Part shown: piece after piece, positions 9,163 to 11,243 of the stretch
Layout: each line of letters opens with the position of its first letter
How positions within the stretch are numbered: the first letter of the stretch is position 1
NCBI GenBank assembly: GCA_028565635.1
Contig: JAOXYB010055101.1
Coordinates: 1 to 11,243 of the forward strand
Reading direction: 5' to 3'
DNA from: Phoronis ovalis
Taxonomy: Eukaryota > Phoronida > Phoronidae
Length of the DNA: 11,243 nt
Made by a program: the position numbers and the translations under genes
Notes under the pieces: model-generated
What the model was told of the DNA's origin: nothing
Seen by the model: the letters and a program-made list of their open reading frames with translations, nothing else
Databases searched by the model: none

Positions 9163-9407
9163 GTATACTAGATAATTGAAATAAATATCTTATAATTCAA
9201 AAATATTGACTGAAAAACTTAATTTTACTTTAAATTTAAAGAATAAAAAATTGGCTTCTCTAGCTTATTTATTTTCGAATTTAAATGACAAAAAATTGGC
9301 CCAATGAGCTAGCTAGCTATTATAGAAAATTAACGCAGAGACATATAAGATATCTAACAAATATCAAACCATACGTTAGTGTATTCTTAAGAACTGTAAC
9401 AGAGCCT
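9163..9407. other. Very AT-rich spacer
   Basis: No gene is seen. It contains a perfect 12-bp palindrome AGCTAGCTAGCT at 9307-9318, of unknown meaning. Confidence 0.5.
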
Positions 9408-9516
9408 GGAACACAGTTTATTGTAGAAACTGTGTATTATATGTTATGCTTAACACACACAGGGAGCTCAGTTTATTGCAGATATTGTGTATAGTATTAA
9501 CTATAATTATATAATC
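9408..9516 (+). repeat. 55-bp direct repeat, two copies
   Basis: CAGTTTATTGTAGAAACTGTGT-like blocks start at 9414 and 9469. Each is preceded by GGA/GAGC and followed by TAT(T)ATA-type sequence. The two copies lie side by side and differ at scattered positions. The reading frame that spans them (9285-9494) is judged non-coding. Confidence 0.55.
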
Positions 9517-9676
9517 AATTTGCCGTTTATAAAATCCAATTAATGAGACTTCGGTAGTATTTTTTAGTGAAGGTATAATAAATGTTCGTGGCTGTGTGAA
9601 TGGTCCTTTAGTCGTACGAATGCATGCGGAGTTTATCTCACAACGCAGTCATTGTTTACATAAAAAATTGTTACAG
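9517..9676. other. Stretch before the IFI27-like fragment, ends in a splice acceptor-like site
   Basis: No exon is recognised. It ends in AAAAAATTGTTACAG (9662-9676), a plausible acceptor directly before the family-like residues. No signal-peptide exon upstream could be found, so the acceptor may be a relic of a multi-exon parent or may be chance. Confidence 0.4.
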
Positions 9677-9870
9677 GTCCAGGCAAGTGTTATGGTGCAG
9701 CAGCCTGTGACATTGCTGCCATGTTCGCAACTCCTTCTTTCCTGACTTTGCTTGGATTTACAAAAGCAGGAATATCAGCCGGCTCCCCAGCAGCTTAATT
9801 GGGTCTAAAGTCTATATGGTGGAACTGTACCCTTGTGGTTTAGCGCTTCGCAATCGGCTGATACCAAGGT
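9677..9870 (+). pseudogene. Broken IFI6/IFI27 (ISG12)-like exon
   Basis: Frame 9679-9798 encodes 39 residues: a P-G-K-C-Y-G-A-A-A start, a hydrophobic helix, then L-G-F-T-K-A-G-I-S-A-G-S-P-A-A and a TAA stop. G-F-T-x-A-G-I-x-A-G-S-x-A-A is the hallmark of the interferon-inducible IFI6/IFI27 family, small hydrophobic membrane proteins of mitochondria or the nuclear envelope in vertebrates and common as expanded families in molluscs. The family normally continues about 40 residues with G-G-x-V and L-Q-S-x-G-A blocks. Here Y-G-G-T-V-P appears one frame over from 9815, and a Q-S-A block follows near 9850. That pattern indicates at least one frameshift plus a stop. An acceptor-like TTGTTACAG precedes it. 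Likely a pseudogene or exon relic. A sequencing indel in a live gene is the alternative. The assignment is from motif memory. Confidence 0.55.
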
Positions 9871-10040
9871 AACAACAATTAAAATGGAAACTTTCATGTC
9901 GTATGTTGGTTTGGGTGAAATAATTGAAAGATTATTCTCCTGCACTACAAAGTCTGGTGTTGACAAGGAAGATGCAGTAAAACTTCAGTAAAAAAATAAA
10001 CTTTGATGAAAAGTTCCCAAAATGACTACACATTTTTCAT
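9871..10040. other. Spacer between the IFI27-like relic and the foldback
   Basis: The reading frame that starts with Y-G-G-T-V-P stays open to TAA at 9989-9991, but its residues after about 9870 match nothing I recognise. It may be non-coding. Confidence 0.4.
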
Positions 10041-10210
10041 CCTGCCCCAGTCTGAATAAATCCAAACGTTAGCATTCCCCATACCCTCTCAACTTCAATT
10101 TAATAAGAGTGAAATAAATACGCCATTAAACTTTTGACCCAATGAATTTTTGCCCAAACGAGATAGGCCTTGCTCTCTGTGTGAATGATCTATTTTACTA
10201 GCTACCCGCG
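10041..10210 (+). repeat. Left arm of the foldback
   Basis: Runs from the CCTGCCCCAGTCTG tip to CCCGCG. It lacks the 40-50 bp present in the right arm just inside the tip. Confidence 0.75.
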
Positions 10211-10266
10211 TAGTCCACTGTTATACCTATTATTGCAAGCTGCAATTTGATTGGTGTCAACACTTT

Positions 10267-10476
10267 CGCGGGCATTTTACACATATATACATACACACAG
10301 AGAGCAAGCTAGGCCTATATCTCGGTTGGGCAAAAATTGGGTCAAAAGTTTAATGGCGTATTTATTTCACTCTTATTAAATTGAAGGAATATAACAAAAA
10401 TTGACCATGTTTAAGCCCAGACGTTAATTGAGAAGGAAGAAAAAAACTAACGGATGGATTTATTCAGACTGTCAGG
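10267..10476 (-). repeat. Right arm of the foldback
   Basis: Inverse copy of the left arm, from CGCGGG to the tip ending GTCAGG. The inner part (10299-10386) matches the left arm closely with only small gaps (for example GAAT missing after ACCCAAT). Confidence 0.75.
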
Positions 10477-10880
10477 AAATGCATGTGCATAGTGTAACAC
10501 CTTAGAAGACAAAGGCACTTCTTGCCGCCAGTTTGTCCGCTGTATGACAAATTATTTTATTCCGAACTAGTTTACAAAACAATCCAGTTTGGCAAACTTT
10601 CCTACATTGATGCCTTCTGATGTTAGACAAAATTTATTTAAGGATATTGCAGGATATGTCTGCAAAGCCCTGTTTACTTTAAAGTAGTAATTGTTAGAAG
10701 TATAATTCCTGATTTAATCATTTTTATAACTGCAATTACAATATAGTAATGCATTCACTGTATGTAGTCAAATCCAGAGTCAGATGCACTAAAAAAGTTA
10801 TTGCAAGTAAAACATTATTGCATGAATGTGAATATTGGATGTTCGTGTTTTCTTTAAAATAATAATTCTGTCTGCTCTTT
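10477..10880. other. Intergenic spacer, nothing recognised
   Basis: AT-rich. No exon, RNA gene or repeat is recognised between the foldback and the CpG-containing patch on the right. Confidence 0.5.
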
Positions 10881-10943
10881 ATTGTTCGTTACCACTTGGT
10901 GTCGCTTTGATGCTGAAATAATCATTTCCGGTCCGGTGGGCGA

Positions 10944-10949
10944 TATAAA
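10944..10949 (+). promoter_or_regulatory. TATA-like box before the candidate first exon
   Basis: TATAAA lies 55 bp before the candidate ATG at 10999, inside a locally CpG-richer patch with TTCCGG and CCGGTCCGG (ETS-like TTCC core near 10927). Typical spacing would put transcription start near 10970-10980, leaving a very short leader. A short upstream frame (M-L-K-stop, 10910-10921) would be left of that start. TATAAA alone is common in AT-rich DNA, so support is modest. Confidence 0.3.
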
Positions 10950-10998
10950 CAACCGGCATTTCCTTAGATATACCCTGCTACCAGATTGGGGAAAATTA

Positions 10999-11088
10999 AT
11001 GAATGTTGCTAATTTTGTTCGCGTTTTGCGTACAGCAAGATTGGGAAGTGTTCCAAAAATGGCTCATACCTGTGTCCAAAGTAATAGG
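10999..11088 (+). CDS. Candidate first exon with mitochondrial-presequence-like N terminus
   Basis: An ATG opens 30 codons beginning M-N-V-A-N-F-V-R-V-L-R-T-A-R-L-G-S-V and ending C-V-Q-S-N-R directly at a donor-like AGG|GTAGGT (11089). The first 20 residues have four basic and no acidic residues, with hydrophobics spaced as in an amphipathic helix, the usual look of a mitochondrial targeting signal. An internal Met (residue 21) could be a second start. The frame is also open upstream to 10882 without another ATG, and downstream to 11184. I do not recognise the protein, and the window ends before another exon can be seen. It may be a chance frame. Confidence 0.38.
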
Positions 11089-11243
11089 GTAGGTTTAGTG
11101 GAAAGTACAAAGTGTTACAAAGTAAGTACAAATTACAATGCATGCTTTAAAAAAGATAGTCCAGTCCTTCAAGTCTTCAAGTAGTTTACTACTAGAGGTT
11201 CTGTCGAACCTATCACAGTAGGTCGAGTGTGACTACACCCGGT
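11089..11243 (+). other. Putative first intron start / right edge
   Basis: If the candidate exon is real, this is intron. It contains a small hairpin, AGGTTC-TGTC-GAACCT (11196-11211), followed by a CG-containing tail. No exon is recognised. Confidence 0.3.

Larger units (their letters stand above)
10041..10476. mobile_element. Large imperfect foldback, MITE-like
   Basis: Almost the whole stretch is self-complementary. The tips pair CAGTCTGAATAAATCCA (10048-10064) with its inverse ending at 10471. Inner arms pair TTCAATTTAATAAGAGTGAA, AATACGCCATTAAAC and TTTTGACCCAAT, then GCCC-AA-C-GAGATA, AGGCC and GCTCTCTGTGTG, with inverses in 10299-10386. Still further in, CCCGCG (10205) pairs with CGCGGG (10267). 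The centre is a near-palindrome ATTGCAAGCTGCAAT (10232-10246). The right arm has an extra 40-50 bp near 10388-10440 relative to the left. No transposase and no clear target-site duplication were found. The best reading is a non-autonomous foldback or MITE-like insertion, or an inverted duplication. Confidence 0.75.

Noticed and set aside
9830-9875. tRNA-like or SINE-like sequence (GTGGTTTAGCGCTTCG)
   Set aside because: The resemblance to a Pol III A box is weak, no B box follows at the right distance, and the stretch is better explained as decayed IFI27-like coding sequence.
11196-11211. Hairpin AGGTTC-TGTC-GAACCT considered as a tRNA T-arm or terminator
   Set aside because: No other tRNA arms are found on either strand, and a 6-bp stem is common by chance.
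1-11243. CRISPR array, bacterial operon or phage/plasmid module
   Set aside because: No regularly spaced identical repeats, no ribosome-binding-site-led genes and no long frames; spliced exons show the DNA is eukaryotic.

Overview
The window looks like nuclear DNA of an invertebrate animal. It is AT-rich, has no long open reading frame and no bacterial gene layout. Protein similarity is split over short exons with good GT/AG borders, and repeats fill the introns. The lineage cannot be fixed from sequence alone. A mollusc-like or other marine invertebrate genome would fit, but that is inference.

The left 6.9 kb is the 3' two thirds of one plus-strand gene. Eight exons between 234 and 6772 join in phase into 220 residues ending at a TGA stop. 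They encode a serine hydrolase-like protein (SERHL/SERHL2 type, alpha/beta-hydrolase fold), from the strand before the nucleophile elbow (A-H-S-M-G) to the C-terminal G-N-H-H-V-H block that carries the catalytic histidine. The N-terminal exons lie upstream of the window. A canonical poly(A) signal follows at 6932. Introns 2 and 7 are filled by degenerate copies of one dispersed repeat family. The other introns are anonymous AT-rich DNA.

From about 6.95 to 9.6 kb I see no gene. This stretch holds small repeat structures: an 8-bp hairpin, a GC-rich islet, a roughly 162-bp degenerate duplication with a compact hairpin cluster, a degenerate minisatellite and a 55-bp direct repeat. At 9677-9870, behind a plausible splice acceptor, lies a broken fragment resembling the interferon-inducible IFI6/IFI27 (ISG12) family, with an in-frame stop and a frame change. 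Just downstream is a large imperfect foldback (10041-10476), probably a non-autonomous foldback or MITE-like element. The last 360 bp are relatively CpG-rich. They contain a TATA-like box and a candidate first exon (10999-11088) whose 30 residues resemble a mitochondrial presequence, ending at a good donor. This may be the start of another plus-strand gene.

I found no evidence of a new multi-gene system. The most interesting items are the foldback, the IFI27-like relic next to it, the intronic repeat family, and the unidentified first exon at the right edge.
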